A stretch of DNA of 64,000 nucleotides from Erythroxylum novogranatense (Eukaryota; Streptophyta; Magnoliopsida; Malpighiales; Erythroxylaceae). Under the pieces are notes generated by a model, which saw only the letters and a list, made by a program, of their open reading frames with translations, was not told where the DNA came from and ran no database searches. Of the stretch, positions 23,426-33,968 are shown piece by piece. Made by a program: the position numbers and the translations under genes. The stretch spans positions 29,866,540 through 29,930,539 of the forward strand of contig CM057233.1 in assembly GCA_029891385.1 (NCBI GenBank), given 5' to 3'. Position 1 is the stretch's first letter. Each line of letters opens with the position of its first letter.

Positions 23426-26400
23426 TGTTGGACCAATGGTGGTTGACAAATTAAATCGCTTTATGTTTTGATAATAATAAAATATCTAGAATTAGTTAAG
23501 AAATTATTTCAGGTATTTTGGGATTAATATTTAATAAAAGAATGGTGCAAATCAAGATGGGCAAGTGATTAATCATTGTGGAACCAAGATGGAAATTCTC
23601 TTAAAGCATTAATCTTTGATGGGCAAGAGATTAATCATTGAAGAATCAAGATGGAACTTTCCTTATAAGTGCAAGAGACATTAATAATGAAGATTATAGT
23701 AGATTTGATTGGATATTATCGTTGAAGCCTACATAAGTCGACTAGCACATCATAAATCAACTTATATATCAAGATCTAAACAACATAAGTCGACTAGAAC
23801 AGCATAAGTCGACTAATATATCAAGATCTGTCATTACAAGTCGACTAATAGTCCATAAGTCGACTTATCGAAGACCACAAGTTGACTTACACTACATAAG
23901 TCAACTTATAGAAGAGCGGAGATAAAATTTTACGAAAATAGTTGTCACAAATCGACTTACACACCCCGACAAGTCGACTTATAAGTACAGCGAACTTATT
24001 CTGACAAAGTCAATTTGTAGCGCCCCCTCATCGTAGGATACACATCGGGAAACCCGAAGGTCGCTCCGATACAAATCCCACGATGAAGGTGCACCACCAG
24101 AACATTTCCCAATAATATCCACATGGCATCGCAATAATTTAAAACCATAACATAACACAATATCAGAAACCGCTAAATTTTAAAATCATAATGTCAATCT
24201 GACATAAATATCCAAAGAATGAATAGACAAGTCTATCACCCCTAAACAAAACCAAAAGGAAACGATACAAACATCTATCCTAAGTCATCCTCAAAATCTA
24301 ACCCAACCGACCGACACATGTGCCATCGCTTCTCCCGCCAAAGACGCCGCGCACGGTAGGAAAAGGCCATCTCCGGAGCTAGGGTCTATTCTATCACCTG
24401 AAAAATAGGTTGCAATTTTGGGTGAGTTTATGAACTCAATGAGAAACCATCATCGATGGTTCACTCAAATCATGCATTACACAAATTGCGCATAAAGATG
24501 GCACAAGAATATTCAATTAACGAAGATTATATAACAATTTACAAGATCGGTAACAATTTACAATAAGATAGAACAGCTCACACGTTGTCACATCACAATT
24601 TACAAAGAAATCATGGCATCACGCAGATTCAAGAATCTTCACACAATTTGGAAATTCAATCACCATGTATATGCATATGAGACTCTTTCCGCTTGTTCAA
24701 GACAGCCCAAATGCTCACCAAGAACAAGTAGGGACGCGTCGTGATTTCCCCTCGGGCTAAGCCCGGTCAAGACAAAGGTTCGAGCTCAGGCTCTTTTCAA
24801 AGGATATTAGCAACTTAGGACACGCCTATTATCGATCATGCATTTATGCATGCAATGCGATGTTTAATGATTTGCAAGATACTATTATAAAGCCCAAGAT
24901 ATTAAGACTCAAGAATCCGGTGATATGGCTATAAAGCCCAAGATTGCATTTCTCAGTGTCATATAGTAATCCAATCCAATATAGTGAAAGCATGCAATTA
25001 GAACGTATACCATTCAGTAGTTCTCAGTAATATACAGTGGTCCAATCGTATTCAGTAAAAGCATGCCATTCAATCACGTACATTTCAAAGAATCGTAATT
25101 CACATTATCCAATCCCACGCAGTAAGAGCATGCAATTCGGTCGCATACATTTTAGTAAGCATACCATTCGATCATATTCTTTGCAGTAATCATACAGTTC
25201 AATCTTATATATTTCAGTAGTTATATAGTTCACATTGGCAAGTCATTCACATTAAGCATCTAGACAATCAGGAATTTGAGAAACCATCTAGGTTACTCAC
25301 CTGTAACTTCCGAGCTACTGCCTGGAAGTTCCAGCAATGTCCGTGGAACGACGATCCAACGACGCCTCTATAATAGTAAAATACAGTCCCATTACTAGAT
25401 GCTCAATTAAACCATTCAGTAATGCATATGTCTCAGTGAGATGGTGTACAATGCATGTTCACGATTTTACCGGCGCTAAAACCCAATTTATAACTCTTAT
25501 ATCCCAATCTAAATCTTCGCTCAATTGATCGACAATAATTGATCCAATCCTATAAATCGGTTCAATTTCCTCAATTCATAATCCCCATAGAAATTTCCTA
25601 TCCATCGAGTCAAAACCTCTATTGAAAATCCCAATTAAACTCCAATTGTCTCAATTCAGTATTTAGGTCACACTATGAACCATAATCGACCTTATTCTCT
25701 ATAAATCAATGCCACTTAAATCAATTCTAATTCCTATAATTATCCTCAATTGTAGACCTCTTTCTAGTTCATAAAGAATCAGAATCACTCAATCGGAGGT
25801 CTATACCATAAATTATGCCCAATATACTAACAATCATCCCTTCAGACTGCCATCTTCGCGCGACCTACGTCTCATTGTCATGACGATATCTGGGTCATTG
25901 TCACAAGGCGTCGCCCTCTTGTCATTCGTCATGACGTAAGCCAGAAGGCTCGTCATGACGTATCTCAGTGCTCAAATCGCCATGACGGCGAGGCATGCCA
26001 GACGTCGCGACGTGTGACCGCGCCACCTTCTTCTCCTATCGATTTTCCGCCATTAATGCTATTTAAAACCTCCACTAACACTCTAACAACTCAATCTAAC
26101 CCAATAAATGTCATAAATACATGAAACAACTACTAATAAAACTTTAAAACCATAACCACTTACCAATCACGCTCAAATCCACAAATCTCTAAGAATTGTC
26201 GTAAACCCTAAAACTTTCTCAAACCAACGATAACTCACTCCAATCCTTCTCAACCTTCATCAATCACAATAAATCAGTTAGGCTAGCACAATAGGAAGAA
26301 AACCACATGAAAGATTGAAGAATCCTTACCTATGGAGGAAATCGAAATCACCGTAGAGAAGGGAGAAGAAGAAAAACGTTAATGCCTTAGGTAACTTTCC

Positions 26401-27644
26401 CAAATCTCAAACCTAGGCTATATATATAGACCTAAGTCTTCAAATCAGTCCAAATTTCAGTCTCTAAATTTCAATGGCTCACATTTTAATTCCCTAACAA
26501 TATAACCCTAATATATCCTTTGCCATTGGACAATTATTTCGGTACTATACAGTCAATCAGTCTGTCACTTCAAAATTTCCGGTTCGGGCATTTTCTCCCG
26601 AATTTCCCGAATATTTCTCATAGACCACTATCAGTTGCCAATCACTCTTAAACTATTCTAAATCAGTCATTCGGGCTCACTTACTCTTAATTCCTCAATC
26701 AATTACAATCCAGTCAGTCTAGTCAGTTCACAATCCAATCAGTTCTTACTCACAATAAGTGCCGGAAAATTATGAATGCATGTACCTATGTATAAATGCA
26801 TATGCAATAAACCTGTTCCTCTATAATCAGAGGCCAGTAACATGCTCAATCGGTGAATGCAATGAAACCTATCAGTCTGACCCATAATTACCAAAATGCC
26901 CTTGCTAACAGTAACGGGATGTTACACAATTAGCCACAAATGGAAAGGAGAATATCAAGGAACGGTCATATCAATTATGCAACGGCTAGAATATGTTCCA
27001 ACGGCTATTTTCTTCTAAATATAAGAGTGGATGATCAAAGGAGAGTGTACCGAAGTTCTACAAGTGAAAATACTCTTCTCTTGCTCCAAAATTTGCTCAT
27101 TATTGTTCTTATCTTGTTACACAATTGTATTGAACACTTGTTCTTTCATCTATATCTCATTTCTCTTACATTTGAGTGACGAGTGAAAAGGTCACTTGTG
27201 AGGTAGGATTTGTTCCGGAAGACAAATCATTTGTAAAGGTAGCTTGAGCCGGAAATCAAGTGGTGTTGGTAGGATTTGTGCCGGAAGACAAATCATTTAT
27301 AAAGGTAGCTTGAGCCGGAAATCAAGTGGTGTTGGTAGGATTTGTGCCGGAAAACAAATCAGTTGTAAAGGTAGCTTGAGCCGGAAATCATGTGGTATTG
27401 TAAAAAGTTTACACTAAACTACAAAGTGTGCAATAAAGTGGTTTGCAAAATTCTAAGTGGGAGCTTAGGTAGAGGATGTAGGTCTTAGCACCGAACTTTT
27501 ATAAAAATAGTGTTTGCTCTTCTTCCCAACTCTTTACATTTAGATTTGATTAAATTGTTTTTGTGTGAATTAAATTATGATTTTATTATAGAAAATTATA
27601 AAAAGCTTAAAGATCTATTCAACCCCCCTTCTAGATCGCTTACA
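23426..27644 (+). repeat. 3' LTR of the copia element, split by a solo LTR
   Basis: The two parts, 23426-24015 and 26932-27644, together match the 5' LTR exactly in length (1303 bp). Confidence 0.93.
24016..26926 (-). mobile_element. Solo LTR (2911 bp), Tekay/Del-like gypsy type, minus orientation
   Basis: TGTAGCGCCCC...GGGATGTTACA with perfect caatt target duplications (24011-24015, 26927-26931), and the empty site is preserved in the copia 5' LTR. On the minus strand a TATA-like box lies at about 26411-26430 (gctatatatatag reversed) and the leader follows. It shares the phrase catcatcgatggttcact (about 24446-24463) and CGTCGCGACG-type palindromes (25860-26015) with the LTRs at 33969, 49505, 55535 and 60838. 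A single LTR with target duplications is the usual product of LTR-LTR recombination. Confidence 0.92.
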
Positions 27645-27649
27645 CGAGC

Positions 27650-27855
27650 TTCCTCCAAATCTTCTCTATTATTTGATATGTGTTTCAAACACACAAAATT
27701 AAAGCTCAATAGCATGCTCTAACCCATATAACACTCAAAACACAAATATTTAATGAACTAAAACCTAAACTTAAACACGCATTAATCAATTAATTAACAA
27801 CTAAAAACATACTAAAATACCTACTAAAGCATCATGCAACCTATAACTATCAACT
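27650..27855 (-). repeat. 5' LTR of the minus-strand Athila-like element, remaining part
   Basis: It continues the LTR broken at 13172 and matches about 6650-6870 of the other LTR, down to ctatcaa. The last two bases differ or are lost. Confidence 0.85.
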
Positions 27856-28115
27856 TTTTCATTCATCAAGGGGCTGTTGTATTATCATGGAAAATCTTTC
27901 AGGTTATCTTCCTGATCAACTCCAACCTGACTCTATATAATGGGAGTTACACAAGTCCAAATTATTCATAACAAATTCATTTAAAAGGTTATTATTGGGA
28001 TCCCTTGACAAATTCTAATACCACAAATTCATATGAGATTAAAAAAATGGCACCAACTTCCTTCACGAATAAAAGTACCTTTTTATAGCAAATTTGTTTA
28101 GAAGGTTATTATTTG
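27856..28115. other. Unassigned sequence between the Athila-like LTR and the STIP relic
   Basis: About 260 bp with no clear coding signal. A phrase like aggttattatt occurs twice (about 27985 and 28100). It could be more of the LINE cut at 5566, but the translation does not prove this. Confidence 0.4.
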
Positions 28116-29008
28116 TCGTGTGACCTTTATTTCCAGCTTTCCCTTCTCCTTTTGCAAGATAATTGTTGTCTCCCTCTCATTTCTCAAGTCTCTGTCCATC
28201 TTTTGGATATCAAATTCAATGAAACCTATAATCAATCTCACGTCATGCTAAAGCTCAGGCATTGGGACATCATTGTCCCTTGGTTTCTCTTCCATATTCA
28301 GATTATCCAAATTCATCAACACCCTTATCTATGGTCCACACATATCAAACACTTTTTTGTACAACTTCAAAACTCTCCTCTTCCTTTTTTGCTAGCAACT
28401 CTTTTGTTGTGACATACTAGTCATGCTTCTTCTTCCTTCCTTTTATCCATAGCATCTCTTTTGCTTTGTCCATAGTTCGAGTCTGGATCTTCTTCTCATT
28501 CTCTATCTGAGGTAATTTATCTGATGCTTCGTTAAAATCATTGAACCCTATACTGATACTCTTTGATTTAGGGATTTCAATCCCAAATTGACATATTTTA
28601 GTTAGATTAATCAGTTAGTTTAGTTAAATGATTAAACTTAATTAGTTAGTTTAATTAGGTCTGACGTGCATAAGTGTTTAGGGTTTTTGAAAAACGTGAC
28701 AAGGCATGTTAGCAAACTTAATAGAGACACTAAAGCCAAGCTAGATTTGAAAAAATTAAAAGTTTGAATATTTAATTACCACTTTTTAAGTTTGAGTTAT
28801 AATTATAAAATTGAGCAAAGTTTGAGATTTTCCTTGTAATTAAAACTAGCCATAACAAATAGAAGACCAAATTAGTGAAATATACACACTAGTGGTAGAG
28901 TTAGTTATTTCAAGTAAAAGACTTTTTTTAATAGAAAGATGTTTTTGAGAAATTCAAATAAAAGACTTTGTAGGATCGAAAACAAAAATAAGACTTGGTG
29001 AATCGAAA

Positions 29009-29057
<49 letters not shown>

Positions 29058-29569
29058 ATGTCAATTTTGGCTCGATATAAACCGACTGAGCTCAGCACAA
29101 TTTTGACCCAAATAATCGAGCTACTGGCTAAAATTGTTCGATCTGATCGAGCCACGAGTAGAGGTTGGGCTAAGAATGGCCCAGCTCGGGCGACCTATAG
29201 TTCCACCAAAACGACATTAAAAAAAGTAAAGATGAGTAGGATGGTTAACTCTAACCTGCAGGCTGGGTTAAATCAAAAGTGACTTGATGCCGACCTAGCC
29301 CATTGTCCCATAATAACCACATAATTGAAGGCCAAATACACTAGTAAGACGATTCTTTCCTTTAAATATAATCAATCAATCAACACTCTTATCTATGGTC
29401 CACACATATCAAACACGTTTTGTACAACTTCAAAACTCTCCTCTTCCATTTTCGCTAGCAACTCCTCTGTTGTCACATACTGGTCATGCTTCTTCTTCCT
29501 TCCTTTTATCCATAGCCTCTTTTTTGCTTTGTCCATAGTTCGAGTCTGGATCTTCTTCTCATTCTCTAG
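28116..29569 (-). pseudogene. Exon relic of a STIP/TFIP11 (tuftelin-interacting protein) G-patch splicing gene, partly duplicated
   Basis: On the minus strand, after a CAG acceptor, copy 2 (29569-29379) reads ENEKKIQTRTMDKAKKRLW, HDQYVTTEELLAKMEEE and SFEVVQNVFDMCGP, stop. Copy 1 (28506 leftward) has the same exon with an extra A in a run and runs on without a break into RVLMNLDNLNMEEKPRDNDV, PMPEL, stop, HDVRLIIGFIEFDIQKMDRD and LRNERETTIILQKEKGKLE to about 28116. This is the conserved region between G-patch and GCFC domain of plant STIP homologues (usual text EELLA...VVQKVFDMRGPQVRVL.NLENLN.EEK). Two stops stand where Gln is expected (CAG to TAG). In plants the parent protein acts in spliceosome disassembly. 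No G-patch exon or C-terminal exon is seen here. Confidence 0.85.
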
Positions 29570-30272
29570 CTGAGGTAATTTATCTGATGCTTCGTTAAAA
29601 TCATTGAACCCTTATACTGATACTCTTTGATTTAGGGATTTTAATCCCAAATGGACGTAGTTTAGTTATATTAATCAGTTAGTTTAATTAAACGATTAAA
29701 CTTAATTAGTTAGTTTAATTAGGTCTGACGTGCATAAGTGTTTAGGATTTTTGAAAAACATGACGAGTCATGTTAGCAAACTTAATAGAGACACTAACGT
29801 CAACTTAGATTTGAAAAAAATTAAAAGTTTGAATATTTAATTACCACTTTTTAAGTTTGAGTTATAATTATAAAATTGAGCAAAGTTTGAGATTTTTCTT
29901 GTAATTACAACTAGCTATAACATATAAAAGACCAAACTAGTGAAATATACACACTAGTGGTAGAGTTAGTTATTTCAAGTAAAAGACTTTTTTAATAGAA
30001 ATATGTTTTTGAGAAAGTCAAATAAAAGACTTGTAGGATCGAAAACAAAAATAAGACTCTGTGAATCGAAATGTGTGTATATATAGTTCCACCAAAATGA
30101 CATTAAAAAAAAGTAAAGACGAGTCAAGCTGGCCAACTCTAGCCTAAGGCTGGGCTAAATCAGAAGTGACTTGACGCCGACCTAGCCCATTGTCCCATAA
30201 TAACCATATAATTGAAGGCAAAATACACTAGTAAGACGATTCTTTCCTTTAAATATAATCAATCAATCAATG
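28313..30272. repeat. Tandem segmental duplication of about 1.06 kb
   Basis: 28313-29375 is repeated as 29376-30272. The second copy is about 170 bp shorter because it lacks the TG/TA microsatellite and the following sequence (about 29015-29195). Both copies include the STIP exon and flanking intron-like DNA. Copy junctions fall at atcaatcaatcaa, so short homology probably drove the event. Confidence 0.9.
29009..29054 (+). repeat. TG/TA microsatellite
   Basis: About nine TG followed by about fourteen TA dinucleotides. It is shortened to a few units in the second duplication copy (about 30071-30085). Confidence 0.97.
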
Positions 30273-30470
30273 TCAAGCATACAAAGTTTGTTGTTCAATG
30301 TGAGCGTTCTTATGGCCCATTGGACTCGTTAATCATCATCTTTCACTCTGAATTCAGGGATGTATTCACTTATTCCCAAAATTGTTCTTCTTCTTATTTC
30401 CTTCACATCAATCTCATTTTGGGAATAGGTAATTACGTTCCGAATTTAAGGTGATCCTAAATTAAATATA
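30273..30470. other. Open, exon-like segment of unknown origin
   Basis: On the minus strand about 30440-30270 is open except for one stop and reads NEIDVKEIRRRTILGISEYI, PEFRVKDDD, stop, RVQWAIRTLTLNNKL. The amino-acid mix looks coding, but I recognise no family. The plus strand is also open (30212-30454), so this may be chance. It adjoins the duplicated STIP relic and might be another relic of the same or a neighbouring gene. Confidence 0.3.
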
Positions 30471-32812
30471 GCCATGATTTGAAGTAAAAGTAAACGAAAG
30501 AGTTACAATTACACGCTAAAAGCTAGGAAATTGTTTACAAGGTGCTTCTATGTTTCAACAGTAGTTGATGTGCATATTTTTCTCAAGTTTGCAGGATTCA
30601 ATAGGTTATCACGTACTTGACTAAATTTTTTTCCCCGTAATCCATGGTCAAACGTCAAAATCAACTTTTCAAGGATGAAAGAGTTAAATACTTCATTCAT
30701 GTAATTTAAGAAAACTACTGTACACATATTTGAGATTGAATTTTTTTTTAATCTTAAACATTTTACAAGTGAAATTTTCCTTAGGTCAATTCATTCAATA
30801 TGGATTTGGAACATAAGCATTGATTTTGCAACTAGCCTTCTCTGCCTTATGCCATCTTGTCTATTCGAATGCCTCAAATCGACATTGATTTATGTTGAAT
30901 CAGTATTAGGCTTTGAGGTAATACCAGAACAATAATTCCCTATTGAAAAATTCGTTGCTTTATAAGACATTTGGAGGAAAATTATCCTGACAAAGTTTGT
31001 GACAAACTTTAGCAAGAGTATAAAATTTTCGTCAGTAAAGAAGGCGAGAATTGTTGACAGAATAAAAATATTTTGAGTTTACTAAAAATTTACTGTTAAT
31101 AAATTTTTAACGTAAACGTCGTCGTTTGTTTTGACGAAAAAAATTCATTTAATAGTGTTACTAATATCTGTCACTAAATATGTAAAAAAATTATCTGATA
31201 AAATTAGAACGGACTTTAGCAACAATATAAAATACATATCGATAAAAAAGACAAAAATTGTTGTCAAAATAAAAAAGTTTTAAGCTTACCAACAAAAATT
31301 AGTTCATCGGTAAATTTTCAAAATAAACATTATCGTTTAGTTTGACTTTAACGTTTAAAGTCAAAGAACGCTTTCTTATTCTTTTAAAGCTAAAAAGTCT
31401 AGCATTAGGTTTGAGAAAGAAAAATAAAGTGGATAACAAACGACAGAAGGAAAAAAAGAGTGATGTTTACTTTTATTGGTCGTTTAGAACTTCAAGGCGT
31501 GTTCTATTGGCGAAAGCATCGAATGGGAAATACAAGTTGTGGCTGACGAAGGACGGTGGGACTGATCCATTTCGCAACCTCTGTCCCCTTGTGTTGTGGG
31601 CCCCACCCTTGATTGAAGTGTGACCATGGTCCTTTTCCTTTCAAATTAACAAACAAATTATATTAATTCCCCCACTTTTTAATAATCACTTTAACATTTT
31701 TTATAAGAAATATTCCTGCCCAGATTTATCTTTTTGCTAATTAATTTCCTACTGTTTTGGTTGCTGTGCTTATGCCCATTACATGATCAAACATGCTTGT
31801 AAATTGAAGAATAAATTCTAGAAAAATTGTTTTTAGGATTTTCTTTCACTACCCGCTTTCTACGATGTTTATAAATCTCTATTAAGATGGAAAAATATTT
31901 TTGAGGTGGTTGAATAGTTATTTGAGAAATTCTTACATGCTATTGGGAATGCCTGTGTTAAGGAACACATATTATGAATTAGATTGGTTGCTGAGATTGG
32001 TTAAGTTTTTCCTGGAAATAAACTCTGAAAAAATTCATGGAATATGTTATAACCTCTGTAATTTTTTTAGCATTTATTGAAATTTTTTCACGCAACAATT
32101 TTTAGAAAACTGTTGGACCTAGTTTATTGAAGTGGTGATTGTATGTTTTTTTTCATTGGCTTGGATCATTTTAATGTGATCAAAAATATGTTACTTTGAT
32201 GTTGTATGCATGCCAAACTAATTTGCTTGAAATTGGGTTTCCAAAAATAATTTCATATGTCAAATATGTCATATTAGCGTTTAATTGGTATATTCAGTTG
32301 TCTTGATTGCTTTGGCCATCACAAGTTTTATGACAAGTGTTGAAGTAGTCTTGATGAATTAGAGACTACCTAGAGATACTTAGGGGGATAGTTTGATGTT
32401 CTCAAATTATCTGGAAATCTAAGAGATTAATATTGTATTAATCTATTTCGAGTATTTCATGTTTAGTATGACTAGATATAGCAAGCATGATACAAGTAAA
32501 GTATTTAATTAGCACATCAAAGTAGAGGGTATTACGCTTGGTATAACAGTATTTTGAATTGGAATTGAAAACATACAAATTGAGAAATTAGTCAACGCCA
32601 ACATTAGAAAGCAATTCAATTCAAAAGTTGAATCGAATGTCAAATCTTTAGATGCATAACACATCACAACCTATAGAAAAAAACCTTATGAGATGGCTGC
32701 ATTAAAGAATGCATGCTAGGGTTGGTTAGATGGGATGATGGATGGTTATGGATATAGATTCAATGTGATTGATGAAACGTACTAAATCATACCATATATT
32801 CATTATGACTAT
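30471..32812. other. Intergenic, no gene recognised
   Basis: No supported gene. About 30987-31170 and 31177-31350 are two diverged copies of a roughly 180-bp unit (shared phrases ctttagca, tataaaat, aattgttg and gtttgac). The small frame 31342-31623 has no recognisable domain. The remainder is AT-rich without visible repeat structure. Confidence 0.55.
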
Positions 32813-33589
32813 TGTAGCCCCCTACTCTCCTAGGGCATATTCCCGAACAAATCATCGGTATTTAAGAACATACTCTACAAGGGTGGCATGCTATAATAGT
32901 CAAACAATCATACTCGTTGCAATTTTTTCATGCATCATATGTATATTTAGAAGATCAATAAACCTTTTTAGGCCCATTTTATTCAAAAACAATTTCAGTT
33001 GCAAAAATTACAAACAGTTAACACATCATTATATATCCCAGTAATCATTTGGGCCTAATATAAAACATTTCCAGTTATATAGTCAGTACACTTTTCAATT
33101 CGCTTAAATGCTATACAATAATTGCAAAATAGAATTTTTAGAATACAAAGAAAGACTATAGACATATGTAGGTACAATTGATCCCGACCTCTAACTCTTA
33201 GTTGTATGCAGTGGTTAGACTCCAGTTAGTCTAACGGGGTAACTCCTCTAAGCTGGAAAATTAATGTTGCAATTTTTGGGAAGAGTTTTACGAATTTAGT
33301 AAGCGGACCATCCTCGATGGCTCACTTATATCGCATAACACTACAATTCATACTTTAAATTCACATAAACTTCATGTCATCCTATAATGCACATCATTTC
33401 ACCAATAATCATATAGCATCACATAACACTTTGATCATTTATTTCACATTTCACATTCAAAGTAGTCAAACAGTTCATTTCGATCATTTAAAACATACAA
33501 TTATATATGCAATGCACATGGAACTCACTTTCAATTGTTATTGTTATGACTGAGTACCTATAACTGTCATGTATCCATCGTAGATATCG
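32813..33589 (-). mobile_element. LTR head A (Tekay-like), interrupted at 33589
   Basis: It starts TGTAGCCCCC and contains a ggaccatcctcgatggctcac phrase (about 33305-33325), the family's catcatcgatggttcac in diverged form. As in the solo LTR at 24016 this is the 3' end of an LTR in minus orientation. It is cut by the next LTR head. Confidence 0.7.
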
Positions 33590-33968
33590 TGTAGCACCCC
33601 CTTACCGTAGGATATATACCGAAGTACCCGTAGGTCATTCCGATACATAATCGACGATAAGTGTGAGCTACGAGCAAATACTACTGTATTACTTCACTTG
33701 GCATCATAATAAACATCAGTATAACAATCAATTAATTTTTTGAAACCAAAATTTGCTTTCTCATTTCATTTCATAGAAAACATGAATGTAAATATCTGTC
33801 ATTATTTACTGTCTGTACATTACTCCAAAAGAAACCTAATACAAAATGTCTAACTAGGTCATCCAAAAGAAATCCCAGCTGACCGACCTGTGAGTCATGA
33901 TTCTCTTGCCAACACGATCTACACGGCAGGAAAAGTCCCTCTAGAGCTAGGAGTCTACTCGCCTAAAT
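33590..33968 (-). mobile_element. LTR head B (Tekay-like), interrupted at 33968
   Basis: TGTAGCACCCCCTTACCGTAGG begins it and parallels the start of the 24016 solo LTR (tgtagcgccccctcatcgtagg); the gcaggaaaag and gagctagg phrases also match. It stops at cgcctaaa, where head C begins. Confidence 0.78.

Larger units (their letters stand above)
13173..27644 (+). mobile_element. Ty1/copia element, SIRE-like, gag and protease only, with two nested insertions
   Basis: The ends are TGTTGG...CTTACA with a perfect 5-bp target duplication cgagc (13168-13172, 27645-27649). The 5' LTR is 13173-14475 (1303 bp). The 3' LTR 23426-27644 is also exactly 1303 bp after removing the solo LTR and one caatt. Initiator-Met-type primer site at 14477; polypurine tract 23412-23425. 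Between gag/protease (ending about 16400) and the PPT there is only a short leader of non-coding DNA plus the nested Athila-like element. Integrase, reverse transcriptase and RNase H are absent. Its own length is about 5.4 kb. Confidence 0.93.
5567..27855 (-). mobile_element. Athila-like Ty3/gypsy element without pol, minus strand (hosts the copia nest)
   Basis: The LTRs are 5567-6872 (1306 bp) and 12079-13172 plus 27650-27855 (1300 bp once the copia insertion and one target copy are removed). Ends are TGTTGA...TCAACA, except that the right terminus has lost its last bases. A ctttt lies on both outer sides (5562-5566 and about 27853-27857), a probable 5-bp target duplication. Reading leftward: degraded primer site at 12078, gag (about 11860-10684), protease (10397-10035), Athila ORF-1-like remnant (about 8900-8380), then the 3' LTR. 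No reverse transcriptase, RNase H or integrase is visible. Without nested DNA the element is about 7.8 kb. The LTRs differ visibly from each other, making this the oldest element of the nest. Confidence 0.88.

Noticed and set aside
27856..28115. Continuation of the LINE cut at 5566
   Set aside because: Translation gives no block that I can match to the post-zf-RVT region, so it was left unassigned.
31342..31623. 93-codon frame in intergenic DNA
   Set aside because: No recognisable domain, no splice or neighbour support, and the sequence near it is AT-rich repeat-like.
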